Assembly: GCA_009760855.2 (NCBI GenBank)
Contig: WPIO01000184.1
Span: 110,001 to 174,000, forward strand
Direction of reading: 5' to 3'
Length of the DNA: 64,000 nt
From: Cristatella mucedo
Taxonomy: Eukaryota > Bryozoa > Phylactolaemata > Cristatellidae
Each line of letters begins with the position of its first letter. Position 1 is the stretch's first letter. The position numbers were made by a program, and so were the translations under genes. Under the pieces are notes generated by a model. The model was not told the DNA's origin. It did no database searches and worked only from the letters and a program-made list of their open reading frames with translations. This document shows positions 1-11,985 of the stretch, one piece after another.

Positions 1-149
1 GTTAACGACGAGAGTGATTTATATGGGATTCAATAGTGTAGGCAATTAAAATGCAGTTACATTAATGAATGCAACACCTGAGCCAGAAATCCAGAGTAAA
101 TTAATAAATTAATCTGTATGCTCAAAAAAAGTACGTGTAACATTCTTAA

Positions 150-405
150 AGTGTACGAAGTTTATTCAAAAGATAGTGTTCAACTTCAATTATCGTTACC
201 GAAGAATTTTTCCCAAAGGATGAGAGCTAAATGTCGCTGCCGGAAGGAACTAAGGCCCGCCGGTAAAATGAAACCTATACTATCGCACAGACCTCAAGGT
301 TGGACGCAAAAGGATTTTCTTGTGCCTTCACAGCCTGTCAAAAATGTTTCTTGCGATCAAGTGTTGATTAGTGATTTCCTAGGGCTGGAAATGACTCGAC
401 ATTCA
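150..405 (+). repeat. Diverged dispersed repeat, copy 1 of about 7
   Basis: Shares an ordered series of short blocks with 3195-3450, 3770-4020 and 4160-4410. These are a block like ATTATCGTTACCGAAGAA (the others read ATCGTCACCG-ACAACG), then ACCGGTAAA-like, then TTTTCTGGCTG/TTTTCTTGTGC, then GTTGATTAGTGATTTCCTAGG. The alignment is by eye and diverged. No coding potential is shared, so it is probably an old transposon remnant of unknown class. A weaker copy lies at 575-800. Confidence 0.4.
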
Positions 406-827
406 ACCATCTCTGCAGAAAAAAGTGCAATATCGTAAAAATCGTGCAAGCTGAAGACTAGATGCCCAAACAAATTACCTTTGGGATGTACAAAACCAAA
501 TAACCACGTTGAACAATCATAGTCTTACTTTTTCTGCAAATTCTCGTCCTACTTTACATTTCGTGACTGATGAATGATTCTCCCGGAGGAGGCGGAAATA
601 TCACTAGAGGAAAAATGCCGACCGGTAAAGCCAAACTAGTACGGTCCTAAAAATGCACGTAGGTCAGAGGCAGAAGAATTTTCCAGGTGCCAGAACTGCA
701 GTTGGAATATTGTTTATTTATTAGAAGTTGATTACCGACTACAGAGTGGTCGCAGGTTCGACTTCAGTCCATGAACATTTTCTGACCTTGCGATTGGTCT
801 CTTCGCAGGCAAGCACTCACGTTCGCG

Positions 828-830
<3 letters not shown>

Positions 831-863
<33 letters not shown>

Positions 864-871
864 TATATATA
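831..871. repeat. (CA)n(TA)n microsatellite
   Basis: An uninterrupted run of alternating A and C runs into CATACATATATATAT. It is a plain dinucleotide repeat between two diverged repeat copies. Confidence 0.9.
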
Positions 872-2049
872 TTTACTTGTGATTGCTTCCAATAAATCTC
901 AGCGACTGAAATCGTCTACGTATAGACAGCGTTTTCAATGGTTCTGTTCCAGCCCAACGAGTGATCGGGTACAGAGGGGGAAGGAAAATGCAAGCTAACG
1001 TAGTGGCGCGCCACGATTTGGCCGAGGGAATCGACTAATCCTCTCGATATGGACAGTATAATTGTTCTTGATTGCGACGATCTAAACGTTAAGCTGACTT
1101 AAGATTAAGGAATGTCCAAGTCGTGGAAAGACTGGCGATCCGCCGCTTTTGAGATGTTATAGGACGAATCCCGCAACCTCAGTTCTTTCACTGGGATAGC
1201 CAGCACTGTCAAAGACCAATATCGTTTACGTACCGTGACTACGGTCGCGCGACTCAAGCGATTCCAGCTCAACTTTCTATTTTCGTACACTGATAACGTT
1301 CATATTCCTTTTAACCATAAGAAAAGATGCAAGGTAGAAAAATGACTCTGCTTTTAGCAGTTCAGAAAAATCGCACCAATACCGTGGTAGCTTTCGTCCG
1401 GCGGCCTTGCATTTGGGAACCGACAGCTATCAGTATCCACAGGCGAAGTCGAGAACCAAAACTAGGAGCTCAGCTTTGTTGCGGTGGAGAAAAGAGCACC
1501 AAACAGATAATCCTCTGGCAAGGCCGACTCGATCATCAGGTGGACCGGCATGGAGGTGCGCTTGGAACAGCTTATCGGATGATTGGACTCGATTAGTTTT
1601 CAGTTAAATTAAAATAACCTAAATATTCTTTGCTTCTTCTCGCAATTACTTACGTGAGTGGCGTCGCTGGCCTATCGGGTCTGCGAAGTCGCTTAGCTCA
1701 CACTTCGGAATATCTCGGCCATTTTAGCTTTGACTCGGCGAGCGATCCTGCCTAGGATACAGGCGTAAATAGCTGCCCAACATTTCAACCACCAGACACT
1801 TGAGGGGAGAAGCTTTCGTCACCCCGTCGCTCGTTAATTATAACATCGGAAGCGAAACGAAAACCGGCTGAACGGAAACCGAGAATGCTAATGGACGCGT
1901 ACGCTTAAACCTTGACCGGTGCCGTCTTCGAATTCGTCGTACTGCCGAGCGAGACAGCCGGACATCTGAAGCTACCAATTCAGTGGATTTACAGTGAGAT
2001 ACGACGACCGAGCGAGGGAGGGGAAATTTTGGAGCGCTCCGAGCTCTCG

Positions 2050-2270
2050 CCTGCGTCAGCGGCAGTTCCTGAGGGAGCCGTTTGACGACTTTGGCCGAGG
2101 AGAGCCGTTCCTCATTCTTTGGCCGTCTCCTGTGCATGGCCCACTTTCTCCGCTCCCCACCGATAATAACGCTTGCGGTTCGACGCTCCTTCATCGCCTA
2201 CTCAAAGCACCGATCAATTACCAGCTACTGCTAAAGTCATTAACTAATTCGAAGGAGGTGACCGAGTCGG
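2050..2270 (+). repeat. Unknown repeat, first of two copies
   Basis: Matches 3455-3690 in the same orientation over about 220 bp. Shared strings include TTTGACGACTTT, a CGTCTC-TG-GCATG block, CCGATAATAACGCTTG (CCGATGATAACGCTTG in the other copy) and ACCAGCTACTGCTAAA. The two overlapping open frames on opposite strands here are not conserved in the second copy, so I do not call a gene. Confidence 0.55.
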
Positions 2271-3194
2271 AAACACTATCCGATCCGAACACACTAATGC
2301 ACCGACACGAGCCACTGCCCCCATGCTTCCTGAAGAACTAATAGGTAAATAGATAGTGGTGAGTGGAAAGTACCAATATAGCAACAGGTTTGGCTCAGAA
2401 TTCAAATTTAAGTTAGGCGGATATATCAGCCTGTCTGCTAGCCGGTCGGTGGGTGCACTGACAACAACTCCAGACGATTGTGCCAGCACAGTCTGTGTTA
2501 CCAGCTGCGGCATCCTGGCAATGGTCCAGGCACTACTTGGAGTGCTATTTAAGCTACTGCAATCCGTTACTTGTTGACTTGTCACGGTGCCTGGTCTGTG
2601 CACAATTAGCTCTCCGCGTTTTCTCTTGGAGGACGGTGAACATAGCAACCATTGCCTTCCATCTACCCAGCCGTTTCAAGTACGCTTGTCTGACGCGTTC
2701 GGTGTTTTGGAAGAAATGGCATCTCTTGGCTCGTTAAGCCATCAGGTCACGAAATGCAGGCTCTGTGTTAGCCCACTTTGGTTAAATTCTCGTCGGACCT
2801 GCACGGGATTAAGGGTTAGATTTTACCTGAAAAAACTCCTTCGGGACAGCAGCTGGCTCACATGTATGTGTATAAGACTTTGACCTGCCGGTGGGTGCTG
2901 ACGCGGAAAATTCTCAGCCGCTTGGCAGGCTGATCTATATACGAGCGAAAGCCTATGCTGATGTGCAGATGCATGCCGGTCAGAGGCAGGAGAACTTCGT
3001 AGCTGCCGTTACGGATTATTAAAAAAAAAGTATTCTTTGGTGAGCAGTTGATTATCGGTTGCCGAGTACATGCAGGTGAGAGGACGTTCCCCCATCGCTG
3101 CAGCTGGAATTGTAATATATTTAAAGCGGCCCAACGAAACAACTGATAAGAAAAATATAAATTAATGGACGGATAATCTTCTTTTGAGCACTTA
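2271..3194. other. Non-coding stretch, weak repeat copy at its end
   Basis: No gene recognised. About 2880-3090 looks like a poorly preserved copy of the 0-6 kb repeat family: a GCATGCCGGTCAGAGGCAGG block, then AGTTGATTATCGG. The remainder is unassigned. Confidence 0.4.
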
Positions 3195-3450
3195 TAAGGC
3201 TCGCAGAGATACCTATGTTTTGCCTAAAAGTATTGCCATAATGGAATGATCGTCACCGGACGACGTTTCACCAAAAGAAGGTAGGAAAGTCGTACCCACC
3301 CGGTAAACCGATCAATGAGGGCAAAATAGTCCTGTCATGAAAAGGCAGACTCATCAGAATCAACACCATTTTCTGGCTGGTTTACTGCTGGTTATAAAAC
3401 GTGCGTTTATCGTGAAGAGTTGATTAGCGACTTCCTAGTAGTCACAGGTG
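3195..3450 (+). repeat. Diverged dispersed repeat, well-preserved copy
   Basis: Best reference copy of the 0-6 kb family. It begins CCTATGTTTTGCCTAAAAG, then ATGATCGTCACCGGACGACG, CACCAAAAGAAGGTAGGAAAG, TTTTCTGGCTGGTTTACTG and AGTTGATTAGCGACTTCCTAG. The same order recurs at 3770-4020 and 4160-4410. The element class is unknown; no terminal repeats or reverse transcriptase were found. Confidence 0.55.
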
Positions 3451-3454
3451 AGAA

Positions 3455-3690
3455 AGCCGTCTCTGCAGTTGGATTGGCACAGAAAAGTCTTTGACGACTT
3501 TAGCCTGACTAGAGCTGTTCCTCTTTCTTTCGTCGTCTCTTGAGCATGCCCCACTTCTACCGCTCCACACCGATGATAACGCTTGTATTTCAACGCTCCC
3601 ACACTGCCTACTAAAACCACTGATCGATCACCAGCTACTGCTAAAATCACTGACCGATTGATTACCTGCTACTGTTAAAGCTACAGATCG
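3455..3690 (+). repeat. Unknown repeat, second copy
   Basis: Same-direction match to 2050-2270. The segment ACCAGCTACTGCTAAAATCA is followed by an internal near-repeat, ACCTGCTACTGTTAAAGCTA, so this copy also has a small tandem expansion. It directly follows a copy of the other repeat family, as if both were duplicated as a unit or belong to one larger element. Confidence 0.5.
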
Positions 3691-3769
3691 TTTCAAAGAA
3701 GGTGCAATATCAGGTGCAAAACGGTCTGAGGTGAACAACTGAGAAGGAACGAATAATTTTTTGGACCTG

Positions 3770-4020
3770 CATGCTGCTCTAGACAGGTATAGCACTCGTA
3801 AAAATTGCTATATTTTGCCCAAAAGTAATGCCATACTCAAATGATCGTCACCGAACAACGTTTCCCCAAAAGGAGGTAGAAAGTGTGACCGTCTCTAAAG
3901 CCGATCGCAGAGAGCAAGCTAAGTCCGTCGCACTGATGCAGGCTCGTCATAATCAAGATATTTTTTCTGGCTGCTTTACATCCTCTATTTATGGATTGAT
4001 CTCACTTTCGGCTATGAGTA
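3770..4020 (+). repeat. Diverged dispersed repeat
   Basis: Aligns with 3195-3450 through TATTTTGCCCAAAAGTAATG, ATGATCGTCACCGAACAACG, CCCCAAAAGGAGGTAGAAAG and TTTTTCTGGCTGCTTTACA. A 71-codon frame starting at 3828 runs through it but is not kept in the sister copies. Confidence 0.55.
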
Positions 4021-4159
4021 CAGTACCCAATGCACACAGCTGAACGTGAGCTGGCTCTATAAACGAGTAACAGCGTAGTAGCTGAAGTAAATCGGTCTCA
4101 CCTGAGCCCCTAAGCTCGAATAAATAAATTGATTGATCTGCATCGTGCAACAGAGAACC

Positions 4160-4410
4160 TGTAGCCCTCGCGCGGATTCCTATGTTTAGACTAAAGGTAG
4201 TGTCCTGCTGGAATTATCGTTGACGTAAGATGTTGCCCCGAAATCAGGCTGAATAGTCTCAGCCACGTGGAAAGCTCAGAGGTTACGGCAGGCCAAGTCT
4301 GTCATGCACATACAGCATGTCAGAGGCACGATGATTTTCTAGCTGCTTTAATGTTTGAGAAAAACTGTTTATCTAACCGGGAGAGTTGCTTACTGACATC
4401 CTAGGATGTG
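4160..4410 (+). repeat. Diverged dispersed repeat
   Basis: Aligns with the copies at 3195 and 3770 through CCTATGTTTAGACTAAAGG, AATTATCGTTGACGTAAGA, TTTTCTAGCTGCTTTA and GAGTTGCTTACTGACATCCTAGG. Three copies fall within 1.2 kb, giving a local cluster. Confidence 0.5.
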
Positions 4411-5699
4411 TCTAAGACGAGTACCGTAGCTGCTAAAATAAATGAACTGTTAAGTAGATGACTAGCCTTAGTTAGATTTAACCTGATTCCTTTTAACTAG
4501 AGCCTGGACTATTTCTTCAAAGAATATGTGTGAATCTATATCCCTCTTACTAATTAAGTCAAACACTAACTCTCTATCCAAAGAGTCTCATGCTTAAGGG
4601 GGCATACATCTCCTGTAAAAACTGGCTAGGCTCAATACATGCTGAAGACGAGTACTCTTCATCTTCACACCTGGAGTCGAGTAGAAATTCGCAAACCTAA
4701 AATAAACGTAGCGTACCTATACGTATTGAGTGCCCTGATAAACCTCATTAGCTTCTAGATTAACCTGTCTGCAGAGTCAAGGAACTTATTCGCGGTCTTA
4801 CTGGTTTAGTACTTGGAAACTAGAAGCTTTGAGCCCAGGATGCCCCTTTTTCGAATGCAGATGGTTTTGGTCCAGAGTGGATGGTTTTGGTCCAGAATCC
4901 CTCAGCCAGATATACGTACTTCTTCTGAGGAGGTATATCTGATGTCCCTAAAACAAGCCTTCCTCTATCTTTGGAGGGGTTACAAGAAGCCAGCAGCAAA
5001 CCTCGACGGTACTTTCCTTCCTTTCCTCTCTTGTGCAAAACACTCTAGCCTACTATTGAGAACTCGTATCTAGAAGTGCGTACCAGGATCAACATTTCGA
5101 ATAATCTGTTGGGCTGAATATAGTTTCTATGACGACTACAAGAGTAGGACGAAGGAACTGGGGAGGGATCTGGAGTCAACGATGCTTGGTTCTTACATTC
5201 CAGATGATAACAGGCATGGTACCTAAGGATTATAATATTTGCTCTCCAGAGTAATATGGGTTAAGTTTAGGCATACCCTTACCGAAACCCACGAGTCACC
5301 ACAAAGAGGCAACAGCCAATCTAGATCGTCTTTCATCCTTTTACTACTGTGCAATTGATTCTGAGGTAAAATAATTGCAGATTTCAATTGACTCCTGTAA
5401 CGTAGTAACATAGTCACTAAGTGTACAAAGTATGCATCAGATCAGCATGCCTTGTAGGAGACGGAGCCTAGCTTCCTATACTGAATACTGGCCAAGTCAT
5501 TATTTGGTTGGCAATGGCCGCTTTAGTAAGCTTTGAGATGCTATGAATAACCGTACGATTCGCGGATCTGAGACGCAGGCAGAGCACACGTTTTATCGAC
5601 ACCTCTGTCAGTGCGGCTTTTCAGCTGCTCGCTGCAAGGACCCGGAGCTGCTAACACATAAATCTGCCTGGCTGTCCCTTACAGTGACTGGATCAGAGT
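4411..5699. other. Unassigned stretch
   Basis: No gene or known element recognised. The only clear local structure is a short tandem duplication at about 4859-4900, where GATGGTTTTGGTCCAGA occurs twice. Open frames on both strands are under 90 codons and look random. Confidence 0.4.
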
Positions 5700-5870
5700 A
5701 ATGAATCCAGGGAGAGTTTGTTCAAGGAGGTCACTGTGGCCGCCGGATTTCACCGTGAAAAGTGTGTTTCAGCTTCTATTATTCTATTAGCGATAACAAT
5801 TTACGCGATTATAATCAGAACACAATTTTCTGGCTGTTCTAGGACTTTTCAGTCTCGACCTGTTGTAAGT
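5700..5870 (+). repeat. Diverged dispersed repeat, partial copy
   Basis: Carries TTCTGGCTGTTCTAGG and flanking blocks seen in the other 0-6 kb copies. It is the weakest of the aligned copies. Confidence 0.3.
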
Positions 5871-7411
5871 AGCATAGCAGCGGAGACGATGGGTGGTGCA
5901 GTCACCCATTCAATAATAAAAAGCTGTAGCCATCTCAGCTGCTAAACATATAGAATTTTATCAACTAATGAGAATGAAGGAATTCAAGGCTTAATGATGC
6001 CGTCCTATTAGTAGAGCCATAAAATTCAGTGATAAAATATCACGGTGTAAAACCACAAAACATGTCATTAGCAGTACAACAAACAGAACTCAGTTGGCAT
6101 CCTGTCTGAGGCACCTAGAGGCATGCCTACCAGGGATACCATCTGGAGATCAGGAGAGCTGGTGTTCTCACAGAACACCCAGTGCTGTGTAGAATGACCG
6201 GACTCTTTAATTTTGCAAAGAATCAATCGTTGAAGTTCAAAGAATCGCACTAATGTAGTAGCTCCCACATAAAATAACCCTTATAGTAATTTCATCTTAG
6301 CCTCCCCGATATAGGCGATCAAAGATTATCAAGATACCTAATGAGCTGAAACGGTTGTAATCTTAATCAAGAATAAAAACTTGAACTCCTCTAGCTTCAT
6401 TTGCATGGTCATGACCATAGAGGATACGACGACCTACGTATTGAAAACCTAGCAGATGGGAACAGCTAACCAACTTTTAGTAGTGCAAGTCAAATTGGAG
6501 TAATATTACCCTACTGACATGTAAAATAAGGGTAAATGTAACCAGTATTACTATTAAAATAATCTTCAAAACTGCTTCCGTGACAGAGTTTGCGATTATA
6601 GCACGTGAATAGCCAAAGGCTACAAGAAAGTATGCTTCTGAAGTAAATCCGAAATAAAAGATCACCTTTTCTTGAGTAAACAACAAAACCTAGGAATATA
6701 GTTATCAAGAGATACAACAATAACAGAATTATTCCGGAGAGGATATGGCGTCAAAAGACTTTAACCGAAGCAGACGCCGTGAGAGCCAGCACTTGAAAAA
6801 AGAAGCTATAGTGCCTGGCAGAGAAAGGTAAGTGGATTCTGAGTCCACTTGAACATATACTTGATACCTGCAGACTAAAAATGATTTCCTCTAGGTTAAG
6901 AATGACTAGAAAATAGAATTTTACTATCGCGAATTTTTCAAAGTGAGATATGAAAGTTGATCGCACGGAAGACGAGGGATGATCCTCATACTCACGAAAA
7001 AGTGACAGCTATGACGATTTTTTTAGGACTGCATTGTAATTGGAAGCTTAGAGCTCACGGGCTAGTACCTCCTGAAAATAGAACCCTGCTTAATATTCAT
7101 ATACAAAGATCATAACACGCTCTCCAATAATATGGAGTCAAAGCCTCTTCCATCTAATTCGATGCAAAATCCGATGTCACGCCCGACTCTCCTTTAGCAT
7201 AGTCAAAGAGTGCACGAATTATCTCTGCATGTGATGAAGTGAGGCTATTAAAATTAAGAGTGCAGCACTTAACTTCAAGAAAATAGACTGAGCACTAGCT
7301 AACACACCCCTAGAAAAATTTGGATGGTTTACAGATTGATTATGGAAACACAAAGGTACGATCCCAAGAGAAATATAATATCGCTAGGAAGGCAACCAAT
7401 GAAGCACCAAT
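5871..7411. other. Unassigned AT-rich stretch
   Basis: No gene or element recognised on either strand. Frames at 6477-6720 on the minus strand are rich in hydrophobic residues, but they overlap each other in different frames in AT-rich DNA and are most likely chance. Confidence 0.4.
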
Positions 7412-7706
7412 AAACCAAACCTAAAAACACACCTATTTAGGACAGCATTTAGTGGGTCCCAGTGATTCGTCTTTGATGTGCTTATGCGTGCTGACTATGT
7501 GCATGCTGCCACTAACCACATTTGCATGCTGACTCTGTGCATGTCACCCCTAACCATATTATTCATCTCGTTTGTTTTTCAAGCATGATTTTACTTACCA
7601 TTCAATTGCATTTCACTTTACAGCAAATGTAAAGCGCCTAGAGAGAGATTGAATTCTCTGAGGGCGCTTTATCAAGTGAATTATTATTATTATTATTATT
7701 ATTATA
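7412..7706 (+). mobile_element. L2-1 LINE, 3' end with (ATT)n tail
   Basis: A 5'-truncated retrotransposon end. It starts in the last codons of the reverse-transcriptase ORF (ACACCTATTTAGGACAGCAT encodes the conserved ...THLFRTA). It continues through the shared 3' UTR (ATGCTGCCACTAACCACATT, TTACTTACCATTCAATTGCA) and ends with AAAGCGCCTAGAGAGAGATT, GAGGGCGCTTTATCAAGTG and (ATT)n. This 3' end recurs many times in the window in both orientations. A short-microsatellite tail and severe 5' truncation are typical of L2/CR1-type elements. Confidence 0.85.
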
Positions 7707-7899
7707 AATCCGAAATTATTGTGACAAAAGACGACGTGTTAATAGCTAGTTTGTTTAAAGAGGTAATTCATAAGTCTTCCTTCCTTGATGGCCTCAGCAC
7801 AAGCACAAGTACTAAAAAAATAGATTTTTTAATTCAATTATTAACCGTAGTTATCTTTAATGAGGTTCCCATTACCTAAAGAGAAAATACCGTATACGA

Positions 7900-8345
7900 A
7901 GTCGATGGAGAACAAAAACTTAGCATACCATCCGAGCAGAACATCTTTACCTAAGCTTGGAAAGGGCATGCTAGTAGCTGTGGTTGGAAAGCAAGAGGAT
8001 ACACAGAATCAGAGATTCCCAATGGCGAGTAGTGCTTAGCTTCAGACGAGAGGACTGGCGAAGCTGCTGCCCAAGGCATCCAGATAGCTACTCGCACAGA
8101 TATGAAAAGTAGGTATTATGTCTTCCATAGCTTCGCATTAAGCAGAAACTAACAAGCATATATGCCATGAAGAGGCGCCATGGCCATTTGGCTGAGCCAT
8201 ACTCGACAGCCAAATCAAAAAGCATTTGCAGCCTGGAATCCATACATACGTTGTAGACATCACGGATAATAAAAGGTCAATAACGACGACCTATGTCAAG
8301 GCGGCTCAGACAATGCGACCTGTCACTGACCACTCAGAATATGCT
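7900..8345 (+). repeat. Unknown repeat U, copy 1, left part
   Basis: Aligns with 10365-11335: TTCCCAATGGCGAGTAGTGCTTAGCT against TTCCCAATGGCGATCGGTGCTTAGCT, then CATGGCCATTTGGCTGAG, CAACAGCC/CGACAGCCAAATC and GTCACTGACCACT. It is interrupted at about 8345 by a LINE-2 insertion and resumes at about 9345. Copy 2 has about 450 extra bp in the middle. No coding capacity recognised. Confidence 0.55.
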
Positions 8346-9344
8346 ACAGCAACTGATAAACTGAATGCTTGCCTTGCCAGCATCTGATCAAGGATGTCAG
8401 AAAACTTCTTGAAACTAAATGACGATAAAATCAAAGTGCTGCTCATAGGACAACCTAAGCTCGTGGCTGGGTTAAAAGGCTTTGCTCTTCTAATAGGCGA
8501 TGCTGATGTGCAACGATCACCACGTGCTCGAAATTTAGGTGTCGTTTTCGACAGCTGAAGAAAATTATAAAAGCTTCATTCAGAAGACTGCTTCTACAGC
8601 TAGCCAGCACGTCCGATCCCTTCCTAAGATTAGCAGCTGTCTTCCACTGCGGCTTGCAAACAAATTAACTAGCTCCTTAGTTCTATCTCGGTTTGATTAA
8701 TGTGATTCTCTTTTGGCTGGGCTACCAAAGAAAGCAACTAGGACACCGAAGCTGACTATGAATATGGCTGCAAGGCTAGTTTTTAAGTCACTGAGGTTTG
8801 AAAACGTGTCTCCTTTGCTAAAAGAGCTAGGATGGATGCCGGTTGAGCAATGGATACAGAGCAAAGTTTTTAAGCTGATCCACAAGGCCCGCCACGGCTT
8901 GGCTCCTTCTTACCTAGCTGAACTCTGCACCAGTTTCAGCCTTTTCACGCTCTCAGGTCCTGTATGGACAATGAATTAGCTGTGCAATTCCTCAGCCTAA
9001 AGACCACTGGCGACAGAAGCTTTAGCTCTACTAGCCCAAAACTGAAGAATTGACTTCCAAAATTCTTACGAAACGACAACTACTCTCTTGCTGCCGACTA
9101 TGGCTCATCCTTGTCAGCGGTCCTGAGCTGCTACTTCCATGCTACGCACTACCTCAACTGCTCTCCTGACTCTGCTATGCTTCCCACTTTCTCTTTTTTG
9201 CGAGAGACAAAATCTGTTGGCTAACAAATGCGTACCAAAAGCTGCTTAGGCTTTCTGTGTGCTATATAAAGGTCTCCTGCATAAAAAACCTACATTTTCT
9301 TTATGGCTTTGTGGAGTTACAGCCGGAGATACATCACATCATTG
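8346..9344 (+). pseudogene. LINE-2 retrotransposon fragment (RT C-terminal part and 3' end)
   Basis: A 5'-truncated copy of the second LINE family. It covers the end of the reverse-transcriptase domain and the thumb/C-terminal region: the 8713-8979 frame reads MAGLPKKATRTPKLTMNMAA, collinear with the minus-strand frame at 31314-31886. It ends in the family tail GTGGAGTTACAGCCGGAGATAC. The region around 8400-8540 (SENFLKLNDDKIKVLLIG-like) is the part missing from the longer copy at 31-33 kb. Stops and frameshifts break the frame, so it is dead. It sits inside repeat U, so it inserted after repeat U had duplicated. Confidence 0.75.
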
Positions 9345-9860
9345 CAAAGCAGTAGGGTTGAAGTATTCGTAAGCCAAGAAGCATCCAGAAAACCTTGTCA
9401 TAGTCTCACCGACCTGGCTAGCATAGCTGTCCTATGCCGTATTGATAAAGCAGAACACAATTAATTCGGATCCAAGCACCAGAATCACCTCAGTATTTAC
9501 CACGGACGGCTGTAGGAGTGATAGGCATATCATACTTCATGCTGCAGGTGACACATCGAAAGGCCGAAGAGCCCAGCATTTTAACCAATTGGCTCACCCA
9601 AGTCAGCCTTATCTAGTAACCACAGTGATCTGAGCCCGACTCCTGTGTACATGCATATCACGCCTGAAAACGGAGACCAAATCAAAGCAATCTAGCATTA
9701 CTACACACCAGAACTATAGCATTTCAATTGCAAAGTTAAGTGGGAAAACATGCCGCATAGAATGAAAGATTAAATGCTACACAGCCCCCTAGAGATGTAC
9801 GACAATGACACTAATCTTACTCTGTGTCATAAAGGCATTACCTATTGGTTATTCACCCCC
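9345..9860 (+). repeat. Unknown repeat U, copy 1, right part
   Basis: Resumes the match to copy 2: AGTAGGGTTGAAGTATTCGT against AGTAGGATTGAAGTATTCGT at about 11335. Later blocks also match, such as CAGCATTT-A-CCAA-T-GCTCA and CAGCATTTCAAT around 11660-11830. The copies are diverged but collinear. Confidence 0.55.
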
Positions 9861-10364
9861 CAGATTGTAGTCGTGCAGGATTGCAGTCGTCTCAGGTGTA
9901 AAATACTTCAGCATCCCTAGTGAAACTTAGGCGTGTATGCTCTAGGCAAATGCAGGATGCCCTAGAATAGTTCACATGAAGTTGGCTATGAAGGAAATAC
10001 AGAATAACACAAACCCAATGGAATCTTCATTAGAAAACTAGGAGTGAAAGTAATTGAAAGGGATTCCCAGGAAACATAACGCCTGCCGTTGAGTCGATGG
10101 GGAAAGAAGCCTGCCCACAGACACAAAGGCAATTTCTAGTAGACAACTCAAAATCGGCTTATATTTGAGGGCACGCCCGTTACCATTCTTGCAATTCGAG
10201 GTAACATCGTGGTGGCAAGTTCCGCGTGCGCTAATGTTAGCAGCTGAAATCAAGAATCTGTAACTGCCTTTAAACCTGAGGCCACCGTACAAAGCATATG
10301 GTAAGCCCTAATATCTTGAGCTAGGAACTCGTAGCAGGGGAGGAGAAGCCCGCCTTCCCTGTAG
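9861..10364. other. Unassigned stretch
   Basis: Spacer between the two repeat U copies. I see no gene, RNA or known element. Confidence 0.4.
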
Positions 10365-11985
10365 TGATACTGATAGCAAAGCACGTGGAGCAGAAAAATG
10401 TAGCAGACTATCCAAGCAGCTAAACTGTAGCTAAGCCTGAGAAAAGTATGCTAGTGACTCTGATCGGAGAGCCAGAAGTTAAACCAAGTCTGAAGTTCCC
10501 AATGGCGATCGGTGCTTAGCTGCAGATAAGAAGACTGAAAAAGCAGCCTTTCAAGGCTCAAGCGGCCACTCACACAGATAGTCAGTCACCTGCTGACGGA
10601 GAATGATGGCAGCAGGCAGCCAATTCGTCTGGTCAATAAGCCAAATGCGTAGCTAGGGCACTTTCATCGGAATAAAAAGGCCCATTATTTCTTCAGCATA
10701 CATTTATTGTTTACTTTAGCATCGCTTACTCGCTTGCACGTGGCCATGAACAATGCTTAGCTCCTCACGAGCTCAATCACTGGCCTCAACCCCTTCAGTC
10801 GACGATCATATATTGTCATCCTCAAACGACAGACACCCACTGAGACCCGTCAGCAGCTATAAAAACGAGGCTGCTCAATTGACTAGGCTTGAAATATACT
10901 TTGCTTGCGATTTTACGAACACCTGGCAATGATAGCTGCGAGCTGAGGCACAAGACTAGGCACACAGTACAAAATGTGACTATGCCTGAATGAACAGGAT
11001 GAAATAAATCAGCATTCAAGATAAAATATGATGAACGATTCCTATTGTATCAGACAGGGAGCTCGGCAGGCATTGGTCTTGCATGCTACCAAGTGTACTA
11101 ACGTAAGACGTCTTCTACAACGTAGCATTAAGAAGAAATGAACAAGCACATTTACTGTGAAAAAAGAGCTTGGGCCACATGGCTAGGACGCACTCAACAG
11201 CCAAATCTTAATTGATTTGCAACCTGGAACACATATGTGTGTGCATCAAGAGTGATGGAGGTCTTTACCAATGAACTATGACGAGACGGATAGGAAAATG
11301 CGACTTGTCACTGACCACTTAGGTGGAGCATCTAAGTAGGATTGAAGTATTCGTTTGCCAAAAAGCCCTCAGTAAACCTAGTCACAATGTCGCCGACCGG
11401 GGTCACATAGTATCCCTATGCAGCGATCATAAATGACAGGTAGCATTGTAATCCTTCGTTTTATTAATTAGCACACCATGTAATCAGTATCGATAAACAC
11501 TGAACAAACAACTGGATTGATTGTAGGATTGCTTAGGTAAAATATGATTTAGTCGGCTGCCACTACCAAAATCGCTCTAGTACTTACCATGGATTCTACC
11601 TTAAAATTTACATGGATATTCTACTTCGCATGGTGAATAGCCATCAAAAACCGAAGCGATCCAGCATTTCAGCCAACTCGCTCAGCAAATTCTGTATTCA
11701 CCAAGTAAGAGCGGCAATCTGAGCCTAACTCCGGTTTCTTTGGATGCCAGGCCCAAAACCGAAGACACCATTGTGGCAGTTAGGCAAACTGCACAGCCCA
11801 CCTACAGCATTTCAATGCAACATTAAGTGGAAAAACATGCTAAGTAGCATGAAGGATAGCTTGTTAGAGAGCCAGCACTCGAGCTACACGACTATGACAC
11901 CAATCATCCTCCTAGTCCACAAGCATAAACACTTTTCGCATGCTGGCTCATGTCTGGTAACTAAGGACCATTTGTTGGTTAGGTA
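10365..11985 (+). repeat. Unknown repeat U, copy 2
   Basis: Same-orientation partner of 7900-9860 without the LINE-2 insertion, so it shows the uninterrupted target: GTCACTGACCACTTAGG...AGTAGGATTGAAG at about 11310-11345. It carries extra sequence at about 10600-11050. The two copies may be a tandem duplication of host DNA or two copies of one element. Confidence 0.5.

Larger units (their letters stand above)
1..2049. other. Non-coding stretch with old diverged repeats
   Basis: I see no convincing gene. The open frames here are short and show no domain, compositional bias or codon pattern that suggests coding. Two stretches (about 150-405 and 575-800) can be aligned with five other places up to 5.87 kb and are listed as a repeat family. 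The rest, including 900-2049, holds nothing I recognise. Confidence 0.5.

Noticed and set aside
1838-2341. Two frames of about 115 codons on opposite strands
   Set aside because: They overlap each other, and the duplicated copy at 3455-3690 does not preserve either frame.
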